NCBI GenBank assembly: GCA_955652925.1
Contig: CATPCO010000529.1
Coordinates: 1-6,182, forward strand
Direction: 5' to 3'
Length of the DNA: 6,182 nt
Source of the DNA: an uncultured Xanthobacteraceae bacterium
Lineage (GTDB): Bacteria; Pseudomonadota; Alphaproteobacteria; Rhizobiales; Xanthobacteraceae
The notes beneath the pieces were generated by a model. That model had not been told where the DNA came from and ran no database searches. It worked only from the letters and a program-made list of their open reading frames with translations. The first letter of the stretch is position 1; each line of letters begins with the position of its first letter. The position numbers were made by a program, and so were the translations under genes. Shown one piece after another: positions 1 to 6,016 of the stretch.

Positions 1-511
1 AGCCCTTCGTGAATGCCGGCTTGGCATCGGGCCCGGAAGGGATCATGGCAAAATAGTTGGGATAATCGAACTCGCTGTTGACCGCGAGGCCAAGCAGCGC
101 GACGAACGTCTTCTTCCGCCCAATCACAATGGGCATCGCGGGCGCGATCATTGCCGTTGCATAGGGCCCGATGATGAGGTCGACCTTGTCGATATCAAGC
201 AGCTTGGTGTAGATAGCCGGCACCTCGGCGGGCGCGCTCTTGTCGTCGTAGTAAACGAGCTTGACCGGACGTCCGAGCAGTCCGCCTTTGCCATTGACGT
301 CCTCCTCCCAGATTTTCTGGGCAAGCAGCGCCGACTTGCCGTTGGGCGCGAGCCCGCCGGTCAGCGCCATGCTGAAGCCGATCTTGATCGGCTCGCCGGA
401 TTGCGCGACTGCGGGGCCAGCGGCGAAGACGGCCGCCAACCCGGCAAGCACCAAGCCGGAAATCGCGGTGAAGAGCGCGGCGGGCAGGTGTTTGTTCATA
501 GCCTTGGACAT
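1..511 (-). CDS. Branched-chain amino acid-type ABC transporter substrate-binding protein (N-terminal part)
   Basis: This is the N-terminal 170 residues of a periplasmic binding protein of the LivK/HAAT type (Peripla_BP_6 family); the rest lies beyond the left edge. Such proteins capture an amino acid, amide or aromatic acid and deliver it to an ABC permease. Residues 1-37 form a signal peptide with a long hydrophobic stretch and a likely cleavage site after AVA (residues 34-36). The mature protein starts with the family's first strand, PIKIGFSMALTG (41-52), then has the classic GGLLGRPVKLVYYDD (76-90) and IIGPYATAMIAPAMPI (113-128). I chose the start at 511 because GAGG lies 8 bases upstream of that ATG; a second Met at codon 5 has no better site. 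The gene is downstream of the DUF1330 gene on the same strand and probably shares its transcript. Family call is firm; the substrate is unknown. Confidence 0.9.
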   Translation of the reverse strand, partial: MSKAMNKHLPAALFTAISGLVLAGLAAVFAAGPAVAQSGEPIKIGFSMALTGGLAPNGKSALLAQKIWEEDVNGKGGLLGRPVKLVYYDDKSAPAEVPAIYTKLLDIDKVDLIIGPYATAMIAPAMPIVIGRKKTFVALLGLAVNSEFDYPNYFAMIPSGPDAKPAFTKG

Positions 512-517
512 TGCTGT

Positions 518-523
518 TTCCTC
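518..523 (-). promoter_or_regulatory. Ribosome binding site of the ABC binding-protein gene
   Basis: On the minus strand GAGGAA lies just upstream of the ATG at 511, with the GAGG core 8 bases away. It supports that ATG over the in-frame Met four codons downstream (499), which would shorten the signal peptide's N-region. Confidence 0.6.
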
Positions 524-562
524 ATAAGGTCGGCTTCTTGGTGGTGAATTTATATCGGCAAC

Positions 563-576
563 GCCCGTGTCCGGGC
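563..576. other. Short GC hairpin between the DUF1330 and binding-protein genes
   Basis: GCCCG and CGGGC form a perfect 5-bp stem around a 4-base loop in the 86-base spacer between the two minus-strand genes. No T-run follows on either strand, so it is not a canonical intrinsic terminator. It could attenuate or process a shared transcript, or be chance in GC-rich DNA. Confidence 0.25.
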
Positions 577-597
577 TAGTGCCTTCGCACAGTAACA

Positions 598-897
598 TCA
601 GGTCGCATCGCCGCCCTCCACGATAACAGTCTCCACTTCGCCTGCTCCGGCGCGGCGAAAAGCCGCGGCTGCGTCATATTCGGGCGATGTGAAACAGGAG
701 ACGCCCTGCGCAAGCGTCGGAAACTCGATCACGATAAAGCGGTGGAATTTGTGCGGGCCTTCCATGACCTGATGGCGGCCGCCGCGGGCAAGCACTTTGC
801 CGCCGTACTTGGCGATAATGCCTGGCACGAGGTCGGTGTACTTTTTGTATTCGGCCGGATCGTTGATCTTGGAGCGCGCAACCCAGTAGGCCGGCAT
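598..897 (-). CDS. DUF1330 family protein
   Basis: A 99-residue protein matching the DUF1330 pattern from end to end. It starts MPAYWVARSKINDPAEYKKY, then has the KYGGKVLARGGRHQVMEG segment (30-47), the VIEFP strand (56-60) and the SPEY motif (71-74), and ends in VIVEG. DUF1330 proteins are small ferredoxin-like alpha/beta-barrel proteins, often found near catabolic genes; no reaction is established for the family. Family members often have an aromatic residue (W/Y) just before SPEY, whereas here the segment reads SCFTSPEY with Cys at 68. The ATG at 897 is preceded by a strong purine-rich GGGAGGGAG site, and a sigma-70-like promoter lies further upstream at 936-964. The gene diverges from the cyclase gene across 88 bases and runs towards the ABC binding-protein gene, 86 bases on, so the two may be co-transcribed. 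Confidence 0.9.
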   Translation of the reverse strand: MPAYWVARSKINDPAEYKKYTDLVPGIIAKYGGKVLARGGRHQVMEGPHKFHRFIVIEFPTLAQGVSCFTSPEYDAAAAFRRAGAGEVETVIVEGGDAT

Positions 898-935
898 GCA
901 GGTCTCCCTCCCGTGTGATATCGCTCAAGCCGTCA

Positions 936-964
936 AATACACTCCAGTTCCGAAGGGATGACAA
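936..964 (-). promoter_or_regulatory. Predicted sigma-70-type promoter for the DUF1330 gene
   Basis: On the minus strand TTGTCA (959-964, 5 of 6 matches to TTGACA) and TGTATT (936-941, 4 of 6 matches to TATAAT) are separated by exactly 17 bases. The implied start, near 929, leaves a leader of about 30 bases ending in a GGGAGGGAG ribosome site before the ATG at 897. It would drive the DUF1330 gene and perhaps the ABC binding-protein gene. Prediction from spacing and consensus only. Confidence 0.5.
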
Positions 965-985
965 CGTGCTCGCAGAGAAGGCGCC

Positions 986-1768
986 ATGACCCGCAAGCTA
1001 ATCGACATCTCGGTGCCGCTGGAAAATGAGGCGGCGGCCGACCCGCCCGGCTACGGCCCCAGGATCGACTATTTCACCCACCGGCAGACCGCAGGCGACC
1101 TGGTCAAATTCTTTCCCGGGTTGCGCGCGGAGGATTTGCCCGATGGCGAGGGCTGGGCGATCGAGTGGATCCGGCTCTCCACCCACAACACCACCCATCT
1201 CGATGCACCGTGGCACTTCGCTTCAACCATGAACCGCGGGCAGCGCGCCATCACCATCGACGAGGTGCCGCTCGAATGGTGCCTGCAACCCGGGGTCAAG
1301 CTCGATTTCCGGCATTTCGCCGATGGCTACGTGGTGACTGCCCACGACGTGGAAGCCGAGCTCGAGCGCATCGGCCACACCCTCGCTCCGCTTGAGATTG
1401 TGCTCGTGAACACGAGTGCCGGCGCGGCCTACGGACGCGCGGATTACGTTTCCAGGGGCTGCGGCATGGGCCGCGCGGCAACCCTTTATCTGCTCGAACG
1501 CGGCGTGCGCGTCACCGGCACCGACGGCTGGAGCTGGGATGCGCCGTTCGTCCACACGAAAGAAAAATATCTCGCAACTCGCGATGCCAGCCTGATCTGG
1601 GAGGGGCACAAAGCCGGTCGCGAGATCGGCTATTGTCACATCGAGAAGCTGCACAATCTCGAAGCTTTGCCGGCGAAAGGCTTCATGGTGAGCTGCTTCC
1701 CCGTGAAGGTGCGCGGCGGGTCCGCCGGCTGGACGCGCGCGGTCGCGATCCTGGATGAAGGCGCATGA
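986..1768 (+). CDS. Cyclase family protein (kynurenine formamidase-like metal hydrolase)
   Basis: A 260-residue protein of the cyclase/kynurenine formamidase superfamily (PF04199), whose members hydrolyse amides, lactones and cyclic imides or isatin using bound divalent metal. The metal-binding signature lies at residues 67-77, HNTTHLDAPWH, giving H67, H71, D73 and H77 as expected ligands; in the common signature HxGTHxDxPxH the third position is Gly, here Thr69. GTDGWSWDAPF (178-188) matches the family's conserved core strand and loop, and EKLHNLEALP (220-229) is the usual C-terminal motif. It has no signal peptide, so it should be cytoplasmic. AAGG lies 4 bases before the ATG. The gene diverges from the DUF1330 gene and precedes a TTT transporter operon on the same strand, which suggests it acts on an imported compound. 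It is longer than bacterial KynB (about 210 residues), and no other tryptophan-pathway gene is here, so I do not call it kynB. Confidence 0.88.
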   Translation: MTRKLIDISVPLENEAAADPPGYGPRIDYFTHRQTAGDLVKFFPGLRAEDLPDGEGWAIEWIRLSTHNTTHLDAPWHFASTMNRGQRAITIDEVPLEWCLQPGVKLDFRHFADGYVVTAHDVEAELERIGHTLAPLEIVLVNTSAGAAYGRADYVSRGCGMGRAATLYLLERGVRVTGTDGWSWDAPFVHTKEKYLATRDASLIWEGHKAGREIGYCHIEKLHNLEALPAKGFMVSCFPVKVRGGSAGWTRAVAILDEGA

Positions 1769-1818
1769 GTGCGTCCATTACGGTCTGCGTGAAATGCGCG
1801 CAGCTCGCGCCGCCGACA

Positions 1819-1848
1819 TTGACCCCCTGGGTTTGATCTCATTAGCAT
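1819..1848 (+). promoter_or_regulatory. Possible promoter of the tctCBA operon
   Basis: In the 158-base gap before tctC, TTGACC (1819-1824, 5 of 6 matches) and TAGCAT (1843-1848, 4 of 6) are separated by 18 bases. This would give a leader of about 70 bases. Readthrough from the cyclase gene is the alternative, since I see no clear terminator after it. The rest of the gap holds no ORF with a plausible ribosome site. Confidence 0.3.
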
Positions 1849-1915
1849 CGAGGACAAGTCGCCGCGCGGGGTGACAATCCGCTCAATGCGATAGCTACCC
1901 GAGTTGCCGGCGCGC

Positions 1916-1921
1916 AGGAGG
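1916..1921 (+). promoter_or_regulatory. Shine-Dalgarno site fixing the GTG start of tctC
   Basis: A perfect AGGAGG lies 5 bases before the GTG at 1927. No other ATG or GTG lies in frame between the upstream in-frame stop (1843-1845) and this codon, so the start is well supported despite being GTG. Confidence 0.8.
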
Positions 1922-1926
1922 CGGGA

Positions 1927-2904
1927 GTGAATCGACGCAGCTTCATCATCGGCTCAGCAGCAGCAACGGTCACCGTGCAGACCGCCGCCACGCAGGACGC
2001 TTATCCGAGCCGCGCCATCACCATCATCAACCCGTTTCCACCGGGAGGGGCTTCCGACGTCGTGACACGGCCGCTTGCTGCGGCGCTCGAGCCGATCGTG
2101 CAAAAGCCGGTCGTCATCGACACCAAGGCGGGTGCCGCGGGACAGGTTGGCGCCCAGGTTGCCGCTCATGCCAAGGCGGACGGCTACACGCTGCTTTCGC
2201 ATATCACATCGATCTCGGGTTTTGCCGAAGTTGACCGCCTGTTCGGCCGTCAACCGAAATTCACCAACGCTGATTTTATTCCGCTTGCGCGTTTCGTCGC
2301 AGACCCCTGCGTGCTCATCACCAACGATCAACAGCCTTGGCAAACGCTGGCTGAATTCATCGAGGATGCAAGCAAGCGTCCGAATGAGATCATCTTCAGC
2401 TCGTCCGGACTTTACGGCGCACTGCATATCCCTACCGCGCTGTTGATGATGGCGGCGGGCGGATTGAAACTGCGGCATCTGCCGACGAATGGCGGCGGGC
2501 CGGCGCTCACCGCCCTTCTCGGCAACAACGCGGCGGTTCTGGTGTCTTCGGTTTCCGCCTGTCTGGCGCAAATCAAGGCGGGAAAGGCGCGCCCGCTTGC
2601 GCTGTTTGGAGGGCAGCGATCGAAAGCGCTCCCGGACATACCGACATTGAAGGAGAGCGGCTATGACCTCGAATACTATCTCTGGGTCGGTTTGTTTGCG
2701 CCCAAAGGCACTCCGGAAAACGTCGTCAGCTATCTGCGGCAGGTCTTGAACAAGGCCGCACATACTCCTGGGTTTGAGAATGCGCTCGCGAATCTCGGCC
2801 AAAATCTCGATTACCTGGACATGCCGGAGTTCGCTGCATTCTGGGCCGCCGACAGCCAGAGGATCGAGGCGGCCATTCGCGCGATCGGCAAGGTCGCGGG
2901 GTGA
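1927..2904 (+). CDS. tctC: Tripartite tricarboxylate transporter substrate-binding protein (Bug/TctC family)
   Basis: A 325-residue extracytoplasmic solute receptor of the Bug/TctC family, which binds di- or tricarboxylates or related organic acids and passes them to the TctAB membrane complex. Residues 1 to about 24 form an export signal beginning MNRRSFIIG; the twin Arg followed by S-F resembles a Tat signal. The mature part opens with YPSRAITIINPFPPGGASD (26-44), whose PF-PGG-SD loop forms part of the Bug ligand site. It continues with the KAGAAGQVGAQVAAHAKADG stretch (67-86), TNGGGPALTALLG (187-199), ALPDIPTLKESGYD (234-247) and the WVGLFAPKGTP segment (253-263), all typical of Bug proteins. 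Length is normal. Translation starts at GTG behind a perfect AGGAGG. Its stop overlaps the tctB start by 4 bases, so the genes are translationally coupled. Bug receptors are numerous and their ligands cannot be assigned from sequence alone. Confidence 0.94.
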   Translation: MNRRSFIIGSAAATVTVQTAATQDAYPSRAITIINPFPPGGASDVVTRPLAAALEPIVQKPVVIDTKAGAAGQVGAQVAAHAKADGYTLLSHITSISGFAEVDRLFGRQPKFTNADFIPLARFVADPCVLITNDQQPWQTLAEFIEDASKRPNEIIFSSSGLYGALHIPTALLMMAAGGLKLRHLPTNGGGPALTALLGNNAAVLVSSVSACLAQIKAGKARPLALFGGQRSKALPDIPTLKESGYDLEYYLWVGLFAPKGTPENVVSYLRQVLNKAAHTPGFENALANLGQNLDYLDMPEFAAFWAADSQRIEAAIRAIGKVAG

Positions 2905-3344
2905 TACGCGCTGATCACGCCGCCGGCGGCGCGTTGGCTGCTCTCGGTTTGCTCGTCCTGGCGCTGAGTGGCGATCTGCCCATTGGCACACTGTCATTTC
3001 CCGGCGCCGGGATGATGCCAAAGCTGCTTGCGAGCTTGCTTGTCGTATTCGGGCTGCTCCTTGCCGTGCGCGCGCGGGAGAGCGCGCCGCTCGCGGACGT
3101 TTCGTGGCAGGATCTGCCGCATGCAATACGAGTCGCCGCGGTCACGGGCGTCGCTATCGCGTTTTATCAAACTCTGGGTTTCGTCGTTACGATGGGGCTC
3201 CTGCTCTTCGTGCTGATCTTCGGCGTCGAGCGCCGCCACCCGGTTTCCGCCGCTGCATTTAGTGCAGGCGTGGTCGCGCTGACATACGTGTTGTTCAACA
3301 TCGCGCTGAAAACTCCGCTCGAGCCGGGTCTGCTCGGATTCTAG
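2901..3344 (+). CDS. tctB: Tripartite tricarboxylate transporter small membrane subunit TctB
   Basis: A 147-residue inner-membrane protein with four to five hydrophobic segments, at about 9-25, 40-57, 76-90, 92-108 and 116-136. The FPGAGMMPKLLASLLVVFGL region (33-52) and the LFNIALKTPLEPGLLGF end (131-147) match the TctB/DUF1468 pattern. TctB is the small membrane component that pairs with TctA to make the sodium- or proton-coupled channel served by the TctC receptor. It starts at GTG inside a GTGA overlap with the tctC stop, with only a weak GCGGGG stretch as ribosome site, so it probably depends on coupling. It ends 2 bases before the tctA start. TctB proteins diverge strongly, so the call rests partly on position between tctC and tctA. 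Confidence 0.88.
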   Translation: MIRADHAAGGALAALGLLVLALSGDLPIGTLSFPGAGMMPKLLASLLVVFGLLLAVRARESAPLADVSWQDLPHAIRVAAVTGVAIAFYQTLGFVVTMGLLLFVLIFGVERRHPVSAAAFSAGVVALTYVLFNIALKTPLEPGLLGF

Positions 3345-3346
3345 CC

Positions 3347-4880
3347 GTGGGCACAGTCGAAAGCCTGCTGCTCGGCTTCTCGGTGGCGCTCCAGCCCGAC
3401 GTCTTGTGGTACGCGTTTCTTGGTTGTCTGGTGGGAACCGTGGTCGGCGTACTGCCCGGCATCGGTCCACTCTCCGGGATCAGCATACTTTTGCCCGCGA
3501 CGTTCGGGCTCGACACGACCAAATCCGTGGTGATGCTCGCGGGCATCTATTACGGCTCGCAATATGGCGGCTCGACCACGGCAATATTGATGCGCATTCC
3601 CGGCGAAGCCTCCTCGGTGATGACCTGCATCGACGGCTATGCCATGGCGCAGAAAGGACGAGCCGGCGCGGCACTTTGCATTGCCGCCGTGGGCTCGTGG
3701 GTTGCCGGCACGTTCGGCGTCCTCATGCTCACCCTGATCGCGCCGCCGCTCGCCGCCTTCGCGCTGCGTTTCGGGCCGCCGGAATACACCGCGCTCCTGG
3801 TGCTTGGGCTGATTTTTCTCGCCTACATGTCGTCGACATCATTGCCGCGCACCTTGCTCATGGCGTGCCTGGGCCTGCTCCTCGGCACGATCGGCATCGA
3901 CAGCATGACCGGACACTTCCGTTACTCCTTCGATATCGCCGAGCTGGGGGATGGGATCGGGATCGTGCCGGTTGCGGTCGGCCTGTTCGGATTGGGAGAA
4001 ATCCTCGCCACCCCCTCCGCCAATGTGGTGCGCGATGTTATCGCGCCGAAGCTTGCGCAACTGCTGCCCAATATCGAGGAGTGGCGGCAAGCGGCAATGC
4101 CGATTGCGCGCGGATCAATCCTCGGCTTTCTGGTCGGATTGACGCCTGGCTCGGCCCACATCATTTCCAGCTTTCTTTCCTATGGCGTCGAGCGCCGCTT
4201 GGCCAAGCATCCGGAAGAGTTCGGCAAAGGAGCCGTTGCCGGCGTAGCCGGACCGGAATCTGCCAACAACGCCGCTTCGACCGGCGCCTTCGTCCCCATG
4301 TTGGCGCTCGGCCTGCCCACCGGCCCGATCACGGCGGTGCTGCTTGCCGCGCTCATGATCCATGGCGTCTCGCCCGGGCCGACGCTGGTCAATGAGCATC
4401 CCGATGTTTTCTGGGGCTTTGTTGCCTCCATGTATGTCGGCAACCTGATGCTGCTTGCGCTCAACCTGCCGGCTGGTCGGCGTTTTCGTGAACGTGCTGC
4501 GAATTCCCTACGCTTATCTGTATCCGCTCGTGATCATGTTCTGCATCATCGGCGTGTATGAGGTGAACCATTCGATCGTAGACGTATGGATCATGTTGAT
4601 CATGGGAATCGCCGGTTATCTTTTGCGCAAGTTCGGTCTCGATCCGGCGCCGTTGGTTCTCGGGCTGGTGATCTCACCGACCCTCGAAATGAGCTTGCGG
4701 CAATCGCTCATCATGTCGAACGGTAATTGGACCATCTTTTTCCAAAGGGGGATTGCGCTTGCGCTCCTCGCCCTCTGCTTCGCCCTCCTGGCATTGGCCG
4801 CGCTGTCACTGATCCGCGGCCGCAAGGACTGGCGGAGCAGGCTGGCTGATGCGGAAGCCGCCGATTGCGCTGTTGAATGA
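3347..4880 (+). pseudogene. tctA: Tripartite tricarboxylate transporter large membrane subunit TctA, frameshifted
   Basis: TctA is the large, roughly 500-residue multi-spanning permease of the TTT system. The reading frame from the GTG at 3347 carries the family's hallmarks: GVLPGIGP (34-41), GLDTTKSVVMLAGIYYGSQY (54-73), GGSTTAI (74-80), DGYAMAQKGRAG (96-107), GLTPGSAHIISSFLSYGVER (264-283), GVAGPESANNAAS (299-311) and LGLPTGP (321-327). At NLP (codons 373-375) the frame is lost. It runs on for 29 Arg-rich residues to a stop at 4561, while the +1 frame picks up at 4473 with LVGVFVNVLRIPYAYLYPL and a normal TctA C-terminus ending at 4880. Dropping one G at 4471/4472 restores a 510-residue protein reading NLPLVG, the expected sequence. 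There is no clear ribosome site; the start is 2 bases after the tctB stop, implying coupling. The frameshift is either a recent mutation or a sequencing/assembly error; sequence after it shows no further decay. Confidence 0.9.
4469..4475 (+). other. Single-base insertion breaking tctA
   Basis: The bases read CCG-G-CTG between the codons for Pro375 and the expected Leu376. One G (4471 or 4472) is in excess. The site sits in a short GCCGGC palindrome, not in a homopolymer or a slippery heptamer, so programmed frameshifting is unlikely. Confidence 0.8.
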
Positions 4881-4904
4881 GCATTGCACGGCAAAATGCA
4901 GCGG

Positions 4905-4921
4905 GCGGATTTGTCGTCCGC
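4905..4921 (+). terminator. Weak hairpin after tctA
   Basis: GCGGA and TCCGC form a 5-bp stem with a 7-base loop about 25 bases past the tctA stop. There is no T-run, so it is at best a weak or Rho-assisted end of the tctCBA transcript. The remaining intergenic sequence up to 4996 holds nothing else I can support. Confidence 0.2.
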
Positions 4922-4996
4922 GAGTTGGCGCCCTCGAACCGAATTCCTCGATTGAGCTACTAATGATGTTCACGGCGATTCGGAGCCTGTTCCCTG

Positions 4997-5695
4997 ATGG
5001 TTGAGCTTGCTCGCGCGCAATGCCGAAGCTGCGGGATGCCGGTCTCCTGGTTCGCGCGCGCGTGCCCGCATTGCCACGCCTCGAATCAGCCAAATCCGGT
5101 GGCGACCAGCATCGCCCTGCTCGCGGTCATTTTGATCGCCGGCGCTGTTGCGCTTGGCGTAAAATTTTTTCATGCGGGCGAGGGTCCGCGCACGGCCGCG
5201 CCGCCTGCGCCGGCTGGAGGATCAACCGCCGACGACACGGCCGAATTTGGCTGGATCGTAAAGGCGATGGCCGAATGCGAGGAAGAGGCCAAGCAGAAGC
5301 TCGACACGCTCCACTTTCTGATCGTTCCAGTGACCGCGACGGGACACCCTCTGCCGGGCTGGTCGCCGGTCCCCATCAGCGATGTCGGCGCTTCCGCCAA
5401 GCTGTTGACGTCGACCGACGCTTTGATCGGGCTACGCAATGGAGCTCTGGAGCTTTATCAGAAGCCGGTCACGTTCGTCATCTCCGATCCCGCGAGCAAA
5501 ACCATTTACAAATGGAAGCCGGTGGTCGGGGTTGCCGCGCTAGGCACGAAGGAATCGAGCTTCGAGAAGATCAGGCTCGGCTTCGAGCTGCCCGATGTGG
5601 CCGGCGACATCGAATGGGGGCCGACCATCGCCGTGAGCAAAGGCACCTGCTATTGGATCAATCCGCTTGTGCTCGCTCCGACCCGCAGCGGATGA
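4997..5695 (+). CDS. Uncharacterised membrane-anchored zinc-ribbon protein
   Basis: I do not recognise this 232-residue protein as a named family. Residues 9-26 hold a zinc-ribbon pattern with C9xxC12 and C23xxC26 (CRSCG and CPHCH), a four-Cys site likely to bind zinc. One membrane span follows at about 35-57. Next comes a low-complexity Ala/Pro/Gly linker (58-80). A compact domain of about 150 residues follows, in which a helix containing C94 (KAMAECEEEAKQKLD) leads into strands such as FLIVPV and PVTFVISD and a near-terminal GTCYWINP with C218. If the C-terminal domain lies outside the cytoplasm, C94 and C218 could form a disulfide. The layout of N-terminal zinc ribbon, single span and extracytoplasmic domain resembles many small proteobacterial proteins of unknown role. 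GGAG lies 11 bases before the ATG, somewhat far. The gene starts 116 bases after tctA and converges on the antitoxin gene with 8 bases between stops. Confidence 0.8.
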   Translation: MVELARAQCRSCGMPVSWFARACPHCHASNQPNPVATSIALLAVILIAGAVALGVKFFHAGEGPRTAAPPAPAGGSTADDTAEFGWIVKAMAECEEEAKQKLDTLHFLIVPVTATGHPLPGWSPVPISDVGASAKLLTSTDALIGLRNGALELYQKPVTFVISDPASKTIYKWKPVVGVAALGTKESSFEKIRLGFELPDVAGDIEWGPTIAVSKGTCYWINPLVLAPTRSG

Positions 5696-5717
5696 GCACT
5701 GGCCTACGATCGGCCAT
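5658..5717 (-). pseudogene. Possible toxin remnant, 19 codons
   Basis: A minus-strand ATG at 5717 lies inside the last codons of the antitoxin gene, in another frame, exactly where the toxin gene of a type II pair normally begins. It encodes MADRRPVLIRCGSERAQAD and stops at 5658. Toxin genes of the ParE/RelE group often start with a short basic strand of this kind, but 19 residues are too few to prove homology and the rest is missing. The stretch overlaps the 3' end of the zinc-ribbon gene on the other strand. It could equally be chance. Confidence 0.2.
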
Positions 5718-5922
5718 GTCCTTCGTTTTTCCGTCGGAGAAAATCTTCGATATCGAGCGGCTTGCCCTCGCCTGCATCGAGAGAGCGAATGCCCTTGTCG
5801 ATCTCGGCGCGCAGGTGACGCAGCTGCTCGACATGCGAGAGGAGCTGGCGGCCAATCTGTTCCTGATCCGCGTCAGGCAGATTGGAGACCTCCGCGATCG
5901 CTATTTCAAGTGTCCTTACCAT
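5704..5922 (-). CDS. Antitoxin-like protein (ParD-type C-terminus), apparently orphan
   Basis: A 72-residue, highly charged, mostly helical protein. The N-terminal part, ending in an AEVSNLPDADQEQIGRQLL stretch (10-28), resembles the short helical segment of many addiction-module antitoxins. The C-terminal part, LRAEIDKGIRSLDAG (37-51) followed by GKPLDIEDFLRRKN (53-66), resembles the toxin-binding tail of ParD-type antitoxins. Such proteins neutralise a ParE/RelE-type toxin and repress their own promoter. No toxin gene follows: the stop is 8 bases from the end of the convergent zinc-ribbon gene. The ATG is the first possible start, since an in-frame stop lies just upstream. It has no ribosome site but has an extended -10 box placed for leaderless transcription. 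The family assignment comes from recalled sequence patterns; its function here is inference. Confidence 0.65.
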   Translation of the reverse strand: MVRTLEIAIAEVSNLPDADQEQIGRQLLSHVEQLRHLRAEIDKGIRSLDAGEGKPLDIEDFLRRKNEGHGRS

Positions 5923-5928
5923 TCTGAG

Positions 5929-5937
5929 ATCATATCA
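5929..5937 (-). promoter_or_regulatory. Extended -10 promoter placed for a leaderless antitoxin mRNA
   Basis: On the minus strand TGATATGAT contains an extended -10 element: TG, one base, then TATGAT (5 of 6 matches to TATAAT). Exactly 6 bases separate the hexamer from the ATG at 5922, so the A of the ATG would be the transcription start. There is no purine-rich ribosome site, which fits a leaderless message. No good -35 is visible, as is common with extended -10 promoters. An AAGGCCTT palindrome at 5960-5967 lies near the -35 to -45 region and could be an operator, but this is weak. Confidence 0.5.
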
Positions 5938-6016
5938 CAATGCGGAGGTTGTCTGCACCAAGGCCTTAGTCAGGAATTTGATAATTGGCGTGCCCATCGG
6001 TCTTTGGCGCTCGGCG

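Noticed and set aside
540..560. AT-rich GATATAAAT on the minus strand as a separate promoter for the ABC binding-protein gene
   Set aside because: The -10 resemblance is good but nothing like a -35 lies 16-18 bases upstream and there is no TGn extension, so I could not support it as a feature.
1223..1654. A 143-codon minus-strand frame opposite the cyclase gene
   Set aside because: The sense strand encodes a protein with intact family motifs; the antisense frame has no ribosome site or recognisable domain.
1784..1873. A short plus-strand ORF in the gap before tctC
   Set aside because: It has about 26 codons, no ribosome site and no recognisable pattern; it looks like chance.
1954..3126. A 390-codon open frame on the minus strand opposite tctC and tctB
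   Set aside because: The translation is Arg-rich with no domain or hydrophobic pattern, and it lies opposite two well-recognised genes. It is the usual stop-poor antisense frame of GC-rich DNA.
3406..4395. A 329-codon plus-strand frame within tctA
   Set aside because: It is rich in Arg and His, has no recognisable motif, and sits in an alternate frame of the clearly coding tctA sequence.
4460..4480. Programmed ribosomal frameshift as explanation for the tctA break
   Set aside because: There is no slippery heptamer or homopolymer and no obvious downstream pseudoknot, and TctA is not known to use frameshifting. Mutation or sequencing error is simpler.
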